Origin: Bdellovibrionales bacterium GWA1_52_35
GTDB lineage: Bacteria > Bdellovibrionota > UBA1018
Length of the DNA stretch: 64,000 bases
Direction of reading: 5' to 3'
Assembly: GCA_001769805.1 (NCBI GenBank)
Contig: MEPO01000007.1
Location: forward strand, 100,902 to 164,901
Part shown: positions 45,255 through 54,045 of the stretch, in pieces
Position numbering within the stretch: the stretch's first letter is position 1
Layout of the letters: each line of letters begins with the position of its first letter
Notes under the pieces: generated by a model
The model's input: only the letters and a program-made list of their open reading frames with translations
Database searches by the model: none
Told to the model about the DNA's origin: nothing
Position numbers and translations under genes: made by a program

Positions 45255-47122
45255 TTAAGACCTCCGATCATGCTGTGGACTTTTGTCTCAATTTCGTCCG
45301 CACGGAATGGCTGACCCGTTATTTTGGCCAACTTCTCCACATCCAGAAGATATTGCGCACGGATGATTTGCCACAGCTGACCGAGATTGTTTTCGGCAAC
45401 TACGATCTTCGGATATTTTTTCATGATCGTCTGCAGGTCGGACGGGAGCGGGTTCAAGTGGCGAAGATTAATGGAGGCAACCGGCGTACCTTCGCTGTTC
45501 AGCTTCTTCACTGCGGTCTTGATCACGCCTGCCGTACTGCCCCAGCCCACGACCAGAACTTTTGCGTTCGGATCACCGTAGACCGTGGTCGGCGCGTATT
45601 CACGCGCAACACCCGCGACTTTATTCGCGCGAAGATGGCACATTTTCTCATGATTAACCGGGCTATGACTGACAGCCCCGGACCCATCTTCTTTTTCGAG
45701 ACCACCGATTCGATGTTCCAGTCCAGGAGTTCCTGGAACTGCCCAGGGACGACCCAGAGTTTCAGGATCATGTTTGTAAGGCTGGAACCCTTCCGTTTTA
45801 GTGTGGCGGTTATGCTTGATCTCAGGAAGTTCCGATTCCGAGGGAATGTGCCAGACTTCAGCACCATTGCCCAGATAGCCATCCGTGAGGACGATGACCG
45901 GAGTCATGTACTTCAGAGCGATGGTAGCGGCTTCCAACATGATATCGAAACAATCCCGTGGTGAACTTGCGGCAAGCACGACTGCGGGGGATTCGCCGTG
46001 ACGTCCCCAGATCGCCTGGAAAAGATCGGATTGTTCCGTCTTCGTGGGCAGCCCCGTGGAGGGCCCCGCGCGCTGCACATCAACAATAATCAACGGCAAC
46101 TCGGTCATGACAGCCAAGCCGATGAACTCGCTTTTCAGCGAGAGCCCCGGACCAGAAGTCGTTGTGACAGCCAAAGCACCACCGAACGCAGCGCCTACCG
46201 CTGAACCAATGCCCGCGATTTCGTCTTCCGCCTGGAAGACCGTTGCGAACTGCTTGTGCTTGACGACCTCGTGGAGAATATCCGTCGCTGGCGTGATCGG
46301 GTAACTTCCCAAAAAAAGCCTGAGACCGGACTTTTTGGCAGCGGCAATCAATCCGAGGGCGGCGGCAGTATTGCCCGTAATATAACGGTAAACGCCGGCT
46401 TTTCTCTTCTCCTGTTTGCGGATGGAATAAGAACTCGTGAACATTTCGGCCGTGTTACCAAAATTCCACCCCGCCTGAAGGACATGAAGATTGGCATCCA
46501 GAAGTGCAGGCTTTGCCTGGAACTTCTTCTTCAGCCAATTTTTCGTGGGATCCATTGACCGATTGAATAACCAATAAGTGAGGCCAAGGGCTAAGAAGTT
46601 TTTGCAAAGATCCACCTGCTTGGGACTGAGCTGCTTGTCAGTCAGTGCATTCTGGGTCAGTTTGGTGATGTTCGCGCGAAAAATTTTGAATTTTCCAAGC
46701 CCCTCTCCATCCAAAGGATTGGACGAATAACCGGCTTTTTCTAGGTTTCGCTGAGTGAATGCATCTTCATTCACAACTACGATTCCACCATCTTTGAGGC
46801 TAGCGAGATTCGTTTTGAACGCAGCGGGATTCATGGCTATGAGGACATCGATTTCGTCGCCGGGGGTGAATACTTCGCCTCCACCAAATCTTAACTGGAA
46901 GCCCGATACACCGAAGACCGTTCCGGCTGGCGCACGAATTTCTGAAGGGTAATCCGGCAAGGTCGCGACATCTTCGCCCATCATGGCGGAAGCAGTCGTA
47001 AACTGGTCACCGGTCAGCTGCATCCCGTCGCCTGAGTCACCTGCAAAACGGATTACAACTTCGTCTAATTCCTCAATTTTTTTTGAAGAGTTCACTTCAC
47101 CATTCGTTTCGTGCGTTGTCAT
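45251..47122 (-). CDS. korA: 2-oxoacid:ferredoxin oxidoreductase, alpha subunit with fused gamma domain
   Basis: 623 residues from ATG 47122 (MTTHETNGEV); GAGGTTGG lies upstream, while a TTG 12 bases earlier is a weaker choice. The N-terminal gamma domain ('VVIRFAGDSGDGMQLTGDQF') is fused to the pyrimidine-binding alpha domain ('FLGSYPITPATDILHEV', 'EDEIAGIGSAVGAAFGGALA'). This gamma-alpha fusion is the two-subunit Kor form. It is the first gene of the korAB-nuo operon. The peroxiredoxin gene diverges from it across 234 bases. Confidence 0.93.
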   Translation of the reverse strand: MTTHETNGEVNSSKKIEELDEVVIRFAGDSGDGMQLTGDQFTTASAMMGEDVATLPDYPSEIRAPAGTVFGVSGFQLRFGGGEVFTPGDEIDVLIAMNPAAFKTNLASLKDGGIVVVNEDAFTQRNLEKAGYSSNPLDGEGLGKFKIFRANITKLTQNALTDKQLSPKQVDLCKNFLALGLTYWLFNRSMDPTKNWLKKKFQAKPALLDANLHVLQAGWNFGNTAEMFTSSYSIRKQEKRKAGVYRYITGNTAAALGLIAAAKKSGLRLFLGSYPITPATDILHEVVKHKQFATVFQAEDEIAGIGSAVGAAFGGALAVTTTSGPGLSLKSEFIGLAVMTELPLIIVDVQRAGPSTGLPTKTEQSDLFQAIWGRHGESPAVVLAASSPRDCFDIMLEAATIALKYMTPVIVLTDGYLGNGAEVWHIPSESELPEIKHNRHTKTEGFQPYKHDPETLGRPWAVPGTPGLEHRIGGLEKEDGSGAVSHSPVNHEKMCHLRANKVAGVAREYAPTTVYGDPNAKVLVVGWGSTAGVIKTAVKKLNSEGTPVASINLRHLNPLPSDLQTIMKKYPKIVVAENNLGQLWQIIRAQYLLDVEKLAKITGQPFRADEIETKVHSMIGGLK

Positions 47123-47356
47123 TGTATGGACCAACCTCTAACAAAGAATGCTCAATGAATGCAATGGAGTTTAACGTACCGCAGAATTTTCATTCATGCC
47201 GTGCGCTCAACTTTTAATAACGCTTTTGATTGCCGTGAACCTAAGGTCCGGCACCCCTCAAGTCAAGGGCATTCCCAGCAATACACGCCCGGCCATAAGC
47301 GGGTTGGCCACGGTTTTGCTTCATAGTTTGCGGAGCTTATTTATCACGGAGATGAA

Positions 47357-48040
47357 ATGTCACTCACTGTCATCGAAAGTCCCTCCCCCCCGCTGCCCAA
47401 AATCAACGAAAGAGCCCCCGATTTCGAGGCAATGTCGACCCACGGCCCGATCAAGCTCACGGACTACCACGGGCGCTGGCTTCTGTTTTTTTCCCACCCC
47501 GCTGATTTCACTCCGGTTTGCACTACGGAGTTCATCTCATTTGCCAAGAACTTTGAAACGTTCCAGGCGCTTTCTTGTGATCTCCTGGCGCTCTCCATTG
47601 ATAGCCGGTTCTCACATCTCGCGTGGGTTGAGAATATTCGGACGCACTTTGACGTAGAGATTCCTTTTCCGGTGGTCGAGGACATATCGTTGGCGATTGC
47701 TTCGCTTTACGGAATGATCCACCCCAGGTCGAGCAATGTCTCCACTGTGAGATCCACGTTTCTGATCGACCCCAAGGGGATCATCAAATCGATCGTCTAT
47801 TATCCTCAGAATGTGGGACGTTCGGTGAGCGAGCTGATCCGGCTTGTGCAGGCCGTACAGACCGCGGATGATTACCAAGTTTCAACTCCTGAAGGCTGGC
47901 GGCCGGGTGAAAAGGTCATGGTCACACCCCCGAGTACCGTCGAGGATCTAAAAAATCAGCAAAAGGACGGCCTTGAATGTCGGGATTGGTATTTCTGCAC
48001 CCAACCTCTGGGCAAAAATTCCGGAAAAAAAACTGCTTGA
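47357..48040 (+). CDS. Peroxiredoxin (1-Cys/Prx6-like, archaeal type)
   Basis: 227 residues. Peroxidatic Cys in 'SHPADFTPVCTTEFISF'; the extended C-terminal part (ISLAIASLYGMIHP...RSTFLIDPKGIIK) and a late C-x5-C pair in 'GLECRDWYFC' that could resolve the oxidised Cys fit the Prx6 / archaeal AhpC group. It reduces peroxides in the cytoplasm. GGAG sits 5 bases before ATG. Divergent from korA, so it may protect the oxygen-sensitive iron-sulfur oxidoreductases of that operon. Confidence 0.92.
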   Translation: MSLTVIESPSPPLPKINERAPDFEAMSTHGPIKLTDYHGRWLLFFSHPADFTPVCTTEFISFAKNFETFQALSCDLLALSIDSRFSHLAWVENIRTHFDVEIPFPVVEDISLAIASLYGMIHPRSSNVSTVRSTFLIDPKGIIKSIVYYPQNVGRSVSELIRLVQAVQTADDYQVSTPEGWRPGEKVMVTPPSTVEDLKNQQKDGLECRDWYFCTQPLGKNSGKKTA

Positions 48041-48063
48041 AATTCTCATTATTAACCGAGGCT

Positions 48064-48609
48064 TCAGGCGACCTTCTTCATCGCTTTACGGAGACCTTCC
48101 CGCGTAATTCCTAAAAGCTTTGCCGCCTGGCTTTTGTTCCCGCGCGTCTGTAACAGGGCGCGATCAATCAAACCCTTTTCCAGATTTTCCTTGGCCCTGC
48201 GCAAATCCAGAGAAATGACATCAGCTACTTTTGGATTCGCAGACCCGGAAGGGGTTTCGAGGCGATACTCAAGAGCCAAGGCCGCAAACTGTGCCAACAG
48301 CTCCAAAAGAGGGAGATTACCATCCTGTCCCGTTTTGCCGTTCCAGTTCTGGATTTCCAGTACTCCGACGACTTTGCCCCGAGGCGACTGGAGTGGAATC
48401 GAGTAAGCATCGATTTGCTCAACCCGCGCCGGAATGCCGGCATCAGCGGGGGGCTCCGGACTGGCATCCGGTAGATAGATAGCCGTCTTCTCATAGCCAG
48501 TGAAGTCACTGATTGTTTTCAGGATATTGGCGACCAAAGTTCGCCTGTCGATGGAAAGATCAAAGAATCCCGATAAATTGGAAATCAGCTGTTGAGGCGA
48601 GCTTGACAT
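48064..48609 (-). CDS. GAF-Fis transcription regulator lacking an AAA+ domain
   Basis: 181 residues from ATG 48609, with a strong GGGGAGG upstream; an earlier in-frame start lacks one. N-terminal GAF-like sensor domain (about 10-120: ANILKTISDFTGYEKTAIYL, GKVVGVLEIQNW) is joined by a helix to a Fis-type helix-turn-helix (RALLQTRGNKSQAAKLLGIT, about 147-166). This is the domain order of NtrC-type activators with the central sigma-54 ATPase deleted. It may regulate as a repressor or DNA-bending cofactor rather than activate sigma-54. It converges on the peroxiredoxin gene. Confidence 0.85.
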   Translation of the reverse strand: MSSSPQQLISNLSGFFDLSIDRRTLVANILKTISDFTGYEKTAIYLPDASPEPPADAGIPARVEQIDAYSIPLQSPRGKVVGVLEIQNWNGKTGQDGNLPLLELLAQFAALALEYRLETPSGSANPKVADVISLDLRRAKENLEKGLIDRALLQTRGNKSQAAKLLGITREGLRKAMKKVA

Positions 48610-48784
48610 AATATCCTCCCCGAGGGCTGGCAACTCTTGTATAACTTACCAAAATTGTCACATATATGCGGTGCGTCGTAAATATAAACCAGCTAAACGA
48701 GAAATATCCCAATAGTTTCGACGATCTTCTTCATATTTTAATACGGCGCAGTAGTCCCGCCCCCTCTCTCGCTGTATATTGATA

Positions 48785-50011
48785 ATGAATATGGCTCATC
48801 CTTTTAAAGCCCAGCTTAAAGCCCAGCGCCTTGGAATCCTCGGCTCAGGACAGCTCGCACGCATGCTGGTCCAGGCCGCCCAGAAAATGGGGATTTCTCC
48901 CACCATACTTGCAGACCATCCCGATTCTCCCGCCGCCCAGGTCTGCCCATCAGTTGTGATTGGCTCGATTCGGGATGCCAAGACTCTTCGCGGATTTCTT
49001 TCGGGTCTGGATCAGGTGATTTTTGAAAACGAATTCATCCCGTGCGATGTGATTCAGCATGCGGCCGAAGGACTGCCCGTTGTTTTCAGTCCTACAATCG
49101 AAGCCATGCGTTTCCTGCAGGACAAATTGAATCAGAAACAGATTTTGCAAAAACTCAGGATTCCCTGCACCCGGTATATCGCCGCGCCCTTTCCTCTGGA
49201 GGACCCGGCAGCCTGGTTGCTTTCCACTCAGCAAAATCTGGGAGACCGCTTTGTGATCAAATGGGCCCAGCTGGGTTACGATGGCAAAGGCACGTTCACC
49301 TTCGCAAACGCCGGGGATCTGAGTCGCGCCGTCCTTTTTTGCAATGAAGCGAACTTAAAAAAAGTGCAGGTTTATGCTGAAGAGTTCATCCCCTTCCGCC
49401 GCGAACTGGCTATTATCGGCTGTCATTCGCGCTCGGGAGAGTATACGAACTACCCCCCCGTCATTTCCGAACAGGAAAACCACGTTTGTCTCTGGACCAA
49501 GGGCCCTGCTTCGGCACTTTCTGTCAAAGCTCCAGTGATCCGCGCCGCAGAAAAAGCCGCGGAAACGCTCGCTCGCGCCATTCCTCTGCACGGAGTCTTT
49601 GCCATCGAATTTTTCGAGACGAAAAAGGGGAAACTCCTTGTCAATGAAATCGCCCCCCGGGTGCACAACACAGGTCACTTCACCTTGAACGCTTCAGATA
49701 CGGATCAGTTTGAAAATCATATTCGGGCCATATCCGGAATGCCCCTGGGCTCACCCCGTTCGCGCCCGGCGTTTGCGATGATCAACCTGATCGGTCCACC
49801 GGAACTCAGAAAAAAAGTTCAGGCCCCGGCTCTGCCCTCCCTGGTGGCCGGTCTCCATCTTCATTGGTACGGCAAGCAGGAATTGCACCCCGGAAGAAAA
49901 ATGGGTCATCTGAACGGAAGCACGGAACAGCCAAAAAAATTCAAAACGCTTGTCGCAGAACTGGAAGCCTGCAAAAATTGCTGGCTGGAGCAGGTACGGA
50001 GGAAATCATGA
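48785..50011 (+). CDS. purK: N5-carboxyaminoimidazole ribonucleotide synthase
   Basis: 408 residues from ATG 48785 (48791 equally possible; no ribosome binding site is visible). ATP-grasp enzyme: 'LGILGSGQLARMLVQAAQKM' at the start, 'FVIKWAQLGYDGKGTF' in the ATP-binding lobe, 'VFAIEFFETKKGKLLVNEI' and 'APRVHNTGHFTLNA' at the active site. It makes N5-CAIR from AIR, bicarbonate and ATP in purine synthesis. Overlaps purE by ATGA. Confidence 0.95.
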   Translation: MNMAHPFKAQLKAQRLGILGSGQLARMLVQAAQKMGISPTILADHPDSPAAQVCPSVVIGSIRDAKTLRGFLSGLDQVIFENEFIPCDVIQHAAEGLPVVFSPTIEAMRFLQDKLNQKQILQKLRIPCTRYIAAPFPLEDPAAWLLSTQQNLGDRFVIKWAQLGYDGKGTFTFANAGDLSRAVLFCNEANLKKVQVYAEEFIPFRRELAIIGCHSRSGEYTNYPPVISEQENHVCLWTKGPASALSVKAPVIRAAEKAAETLARAIPLHGVFAIEFFETKKGKLLVNEIAPRVHNTGHFTLNASDTDQFENHIRAISGMPLGSPRSRPAFAMINLIGPPELRKKVQAPALPSLVAGLHLHWYGKQELHPGRKMGHLNGSTEQPKKFKTLVAELEACKNCWLEQVRRKS

Positions 50012-50499
50012 GTAAAAATATTCCGGTAGCAGTGGTCATGGGAAGTGAATCGGATCTCCCGATCATGCAGGAGGCGGGAGAAGCGCTGAGTCTGCTTGGA
50101 ATTGACTTCGAGATGACTGTTGTCTCAGCGCACCGGACCCCCAAGGAAATGGTGAAATTTGCTGAAACCGCCCGCAAAAAGGGGATTCGAGTCATTATCG
50201 CAGGAGCAGGTGGCGCCGCACATCTGCCAGGAATGATTGCAGCCATTTCTGAACTCCCGGTCATCGGTGTGCCGATTGCCGTTGGACCGCTCGAAGGACA
50301 GGACGCTTTGCTCTCGATCGTGCAGATGCCCAAGGGAGTCCCCGTTGCCAGCGTCGCGATCAACAACGCCTGGAACGCGGGAATTCTTGCCGGACAGATT
50401 CTGGGAATGGCCAGTCCACTGATCCTCGATCGAATCTCAGAATACAAACGAACGCTGCGAAACAAAGTTCTCAAGGGCAGCACCGGAAGCACGCGGTGA
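50008..50499 (+). CDS. purE: N5-carboxyaminoimidazole ribonucleotide mutase
   Basis: 163 residues, class I PurE. 'VVMGSESDLPIM' and 'VVSAHRTPKEM' form the nucleotide site, then 'IIAGAGGAAHLPGMIAA' and 'GPLEGQDALLSIVQMP'. It converts N5-CAIR to CAIR. GGAGG precedes the ATG inside the purK end. Its stop overlaps the GTG start of the receiver-TPR gene. Confidence 0.97.
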   Translation: MSKNIPVAVVMGSESDLPIMQEAGEALSLLGIDFEMTVVSAHRTPKEMVKFAETARKKGIRVIIAGAGGAAHLPGMIAAISELPVIGVPIAVGPLEGQDALLSIVQMPKGVPVASVAINNAWNAGILAGQILGMASPLILDRISEYKRTLRNKVLKGSTGSTR

Positions 50500-51866
50500 A
50501 AACCAAAAAGATCCTGCGACCCACACCCAAAAAGCCGCGCGGCAAAGAAGCGGCCTTCACTCATGAAGCTCAGTTCGCCGCTTTCATCATGACCCGGCAG
50601 ATTCTGATCGCGGATGGATCGACGCAAACCCGCATAGGACTTTCTAAATTGCTCCGGAGTCTCGGCGCGCGGGCAGAAAACATTTTCCTCGCAGCGAACT
50701 ACGAGGCGGCCGTTGGTGCGATCCATAGTCGTCGCCCTGAGCTGATCATCTGTGATTATCGCCTCGGCGCGGAGAACGGACTCAAACTCATTCATCATCA
50801 GAAACGGCAATTTCTGGACGACAACGCGAACCTGTTCATTCTGGTAACCGCCGAGGCTGGAGAAGCCGCCATAGCTGAAGCCGCGGAGGAAGAGATTGAT
50901 TCCTATATTCTCAAGCCGTTCACAATTACCGGCTTCAAAGAACACCTGATCGGTGCCGCGCTTGCGAAGTTGAACCCGGATCCTTACCGGCAATGCCTCC
51001 AACAGGCCAAGCTCCGACTGGCCGAGGGACAGGCAAAACCAGCAGCAGTCTTGCTGGAGGGGGCACTCAAGCTCAGCCCGACGCCCTCACTCGCGCATTA
51101 CTACCTCGCTCAGGCGCTTCTTCTCGAAAATCATTTTGAAAAGGCCGAAGCGTCTTTCCGGAAGGGCCTCTCCTATAACCCCGCACATTATCGCTGCCTG
51201 ACGGGGCTGTTTGATCTGCTGATAGAACGCAAGATGCGCAAAGAGGCCTATGCCGTCGGTCAGCAGTTGATCAATGCTTTCCCGCTGACCCCCTCGCGCT
51301 TGGAAGATCTGATCACGCTGGCGATGCAAAACGAATTGTTCAGGGACACGAGCCGTTTTTTTCAGCTCCATCAGGAAATGGATTACCGCACCCCTTCACT
51401 CACCCAGTGCATGAGCGCGGCCCTGCTGGTCAGCGCGAAGCATTTTCTGGAAGACCAGAAGAAGGAAGCCGCGATTCTCTTTTTCGAAAATGCCATCACC
51501 GCCGCAGCCCGCTCGGGCCGGTCCCACGAAATGCTTGAGAAAACGATCCTGACCCTGCTCGAATATGGCGAACTCGGGCTCGCTGACAGGTTTCTGGGGC
51601 ATTTTCCCTTGGACCACCGGCACAGACCGGAATTTCTCCGGGCGGAGTTCATGATCCTGAACGAGTCCGCAAGCCTTGACAAAATTTTGACACAAGGTCG
51701 GAATCTCCTCAAAAAAGGGGTCCACGATCCAGCTATTTACGAAATCCTCGTTAAACGTGCCTTACAGGCCAAGCTCAAGCGCGCTGCGGAGACGATGGCG
51801 TATGAGGCGGCCACGCTCTGGCCTGACAACAAAGCCAGATTTCTCAAGCTGATTGAGGAAATCTGA
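50496..51866 (+). CDS. Receiver-domain protein with TPR-like C-terminus
   Basis: 456 residues from GTG 50496, which overlaps the purE stop (GTGA); an ATG at 50589 would drop a basic 31-residue leader. The response-regulator receiver domain (about 34-150) has phospho-acceptor Asp87 in 'LIICDYRLG', Thr in 'ILVTAEAGE' and Lys in 'SYILKPF'; of the usual acidic pair only one Asp is present ('LIADGS'). The rest (about 165-456) is helical TPR-like repeats (LAHYYLAQALLLENHFEKAE, AEASFRKGLSYNPAHYR). No DNA-binding output. It probably acts by protein contacts, with an unknown partner kinase. Confidence 0.85.
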   Translation: MKTKKILRPTPKKPRGKEAAFTHEAQFAAFIMTRQILIADGSTQTRIGLSKLLRSLGARAENIFLAANYEAAVGAIHSRRPELIICDYRLGAENGLKLIHHQKRQFLDDNANLFILVTAEAGEAAIAEAAEEEIDSYILKPFTITGFKEHLIGAALAKLNPDPYRQCLQQAKLRLAEGQAKPAAVLLEGALKLSPTPSLAHYYLAQALLLENHFEKAEASFRKGLSYNPAHYRCLTGLFDLLIERKMRKEAYAVGQQLINAFPLTPSRLEDLITLAMQNELFRDTSRFFQLHQEMDYRTPSLTQCMSAALLVSAKHFLEDQKKEAAILFFENAITAAARSGRSHEMLEKTILTLLEYGELGLADRFLGHFPLDHRHRPEFLRAEFMILNESASLDKILTQGRNLLKKGVHDPAIYEILVKRALQAKLKRAAETMAYEAATLWPDNKARFLKLIEEI

Positions 51867-52034
51867 TCCGGACGCAACATACAGGGAATTAGTTTAAAAT
51901 GCCTGGATTAATTGAGCTTTCATATATATTTGCCACTGTTCGCCACGCAAAATCACGTTTAGAATATAGAAAGAGAAAGTTACGAATCAACTTTTTTGAA
52001 AAATACCCGAAAAGGATCTTAGGAGAAATTCTAC

Positions 52035-53978
52035 ATGAGCAGAATTGCGATTTTAGTTGGAGTAATGATGGTTTCCGTTCCAGCGGCCGCGTTTGCGGAA
52101 GCAATCACGAGCCCCTTTGAGGCCTGCAAGGGAATTGAAATCAAATCGGTCTCCAAAAATTCGAAAGAAGATTTCAAAATCTGTGACACCTGCCGCACAC
52201 AATCGGCACCAGAGATCTCGCGTCTCTCCGGCTCTCTTGAGAACACCCAATTCGCAACAATCGCGATGGACTTCCTTGGCCAGGTTGCTGAGCGCGCTCA
52301 AGGAATCATGGAGAAGAATGTCAAAACCTACACCGAACTGAAGGCCTGCCTGGATGCACCTGCCGGCAAGGGCTGCTCTACAAAGATTGCTGCCTTTAAA
52401 AAAGATCTGAAAGCCGCGGAACGTGAAAAAGGCCTCTCAACCATCATCAGCCAGCAACTCATCGGGAACGCGGCTTCGAACGCGGCCAGGGCACCGACAA
52501 ATCGCCGGATCTTCTCTCCGAACGGTGGCTACTGGAACAGCGCCGTTTCAGACGGCGATATCATCAAAGCCGAGTCAGAAGTTCGTGCCATAGTTGCAGG
52601 AGCCAAAAACGCCTGCGCCGCCCAGAAGAAGCCTTCATACGAATTGAATTGCGACAAGATGGCCGGGGAAGCCGTGGCGGAATATGCGAAGCACCACAAA
52701 GACAACATCAACGAAGTTGTTTACGGGAAGATGCCGGTCATTGCCTTTATCCCAACCCTGAAGGGGAAGCAGGACTTGTATAGCAACGCGACTCTCAGCA
52801 AAGCCGTCACCGGACTCATTGCTGCAGGCAAATCTCAAATCGAGATCACCAAAAAATCCATAAAAGACGGAAATCTCGAATTTGCCAATATCGGCAAGAA
52901 CCGGGATCTCGTCGATTACATCGCCTTCACCCCTGTCGTGGAGAAGCTCTTAAAGGAACACCCGGGCTATTGCGGAATTGCCTCTTCACTCGCTCAACGT
53001 GCCGGGCTCCGCAGGAGTTCAAACCAATTCGCCTTGGGTGGTGCAGCTCTGGCTGCCTTCATTCCTGGCGGCCTTTATGTCGGGACCCTCAGTGGAGCCG
53101 CCGCAATCACCGGAGCTGGCGCCTTGAATGTGGCCGGATTGGCTCTGGGACTTGGATTCACCGGTAGTGCGTGGTCTGAATACAAAACCACCAAAGATGC
53201 GACTGTTTCGGGCATCCAGGAAGTAAAAGTCCTTGAAGAAAAAGCAAAAGAGCTTCAACTCATGGCGCTGCTCCACCCTCTGGACTACATCGGTGTGGGT
53301 ACAGCAGCCAAGGCTGTCGGCAACAAGTTTTTGAAGGGTTTTGTGACCGCTGCGGAAAAAGTTAAAACGGATTCCAAAGCTTTGAACGGCCTGAAAACAC
53401 TGGCAACCGATGTTTCAAAGACCATCGACAGCGAGCAGGCTGCCAAAATAGCCTTTGCCAACCAAGGTGCATATAAAGCCAAGGTAGTCAAAAGCGCCCG
53501 CCAAAGCGGCTTGACCAAGCAAGAAGCCAATCAAGTTGCTGATTGCATCGCAAGCAATAAGGGTTGCGAAAAATCCAAGGCTCTGCTCGCGAAAATTGGT
53601 GAACCCTCCGGGGCAAACACGGCTCGCGTGGAAGCTGTTGCCGGGAAGGTTGTTCAGTCAGCCGCTGACGAGGCAATTGATTTTGCAAAAATTGATACGA
53701 GCTATTTGAACATGGACCTCCGTGGGAAGTTGGCTGCAAAATATAAAAAGGCGAGTCGCCAGGACGTCGATTATTTCGATAAAATCAGAGTCGCCTTTAT
53801 GGAAGACCCGAACTTCGTGGCCCTTTGCGCAAAGGGCGCCAGTAATTGCGCCAAGCAGGATGATATTATTTACCACCTCTTCAATAAAATGGAGACTCAG
53901 GGTGCAGGTCGCAATTCCACTCAGGTTAAAGCCGAGATTGAGAAAATTCTGAACTCCTGCGGCTGGGGCAAGGGCTGA
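52035..53978 (+). CDS. Large secreted protein of unknown function
   Basis: 647 residues, family not recognised. A Sec signal peptide (cleavage likely after AFA, residue 21) is followed by a helical, lysine- and alanine-rich part with scattered cysteines ('DFKICDTCRTQ'), then a glycine/alanine-rich hydrophobic stretch at about 330-378 (GGAALAAFIPGGLYVG, GAGALNVAGLALGLGF) that looks like a membrane-inserting hairpin, then another helical domain. AGGAG lies 9 bases before ATG in an AT-rich leader. It stands alone between the receiver-TPR gene and leuS. A pore-forming, adhesive or envelope-anchored role is possible but not shown. Confidence 0.8.
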   Translation: MSRIAILVGVMMVSVPAAAFAEAITSPFEACKGIEIKSVSKNSKEDFKICDTCRTQSAPEISRLSGSLENTQFATIAMDFLGQVAERAQGIMEKNVKTYTELKACLDAPAGKGCSTKIAAFKKDLKAAEREKGLSTIISQQLIGNAASNAARAPTNRRIFSPNGGYWNSAVSDGDIIKAESEVRAIVAGAKNACAAQKKPSYELNCDKMAGEAVAEYAKHHKDNINEVVYGKMPVIAFIPTLKGKQDLYSNATLSKAVTGLIAAGKSQIEITKKSIKDGNLEFANIGKNRDLVDYIAFTPVVEKLLKEHPGYCGIASSLAQRAGLRRSSNQFALGGAALAAFIPGGLYVGTLSGAAAITGAGALNVAGLALGLGFTGSAWSEYKTTKDATVSGIQEVKVLEEKAKELQLMALLHPLDYIGVGTAAKAVGNKFLKGFVTAAEKVKTDSKALNGLKTLATDVSKTIDSEQAAKIAFANQGAYKAKVVKSARQSGLTKQEANQVADCIASNKGCEKSKALLAKIGEPSGANTARVEAVAGKVVQSAADEAIDFAKIDTSYLNMDLRGKLAAKYKKASRQDVDYFDKIRVAFMEDPNFVALCAKGASNCAKQDDIIYHLFNKMETQGAGRNSTQVKAEIEKILNSCGWGKG

Positions 53979-53981
53979 TCG

Positions 53982-54009
53982 CAGTTCCGACTTCCTTCCG
54001 TCGCAACTG
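53982..54009 (+). repeat. Stem-loop between the secreted-protein gene and leuS
   Basis: CAGTTCCGAC (53982-53991) and GTCGCAACTG (54000-54009) pair with one mismatch around an 8-base pyrimidine loop. No T tract follows, so this is not a classical terminator; it may be an mRNA-end structure. Confidence 0.4.
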
Positions 54010-54045
54010 ACAGGTAAAGTGGGTGTCTGTTGAAAGGCACTCACT

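Noticed and set aside
45197..45964. 255-residue plus-strand open frame
   Set aside because: Antisense to korA and korB; no family match.
47322..47343. TTGCTT/TATTTA promoter-like match before the peroxiredoxin gene
   Set aside because: Its transcription start would fall inside the ribosome binding site, so it is unlikely to be functional.
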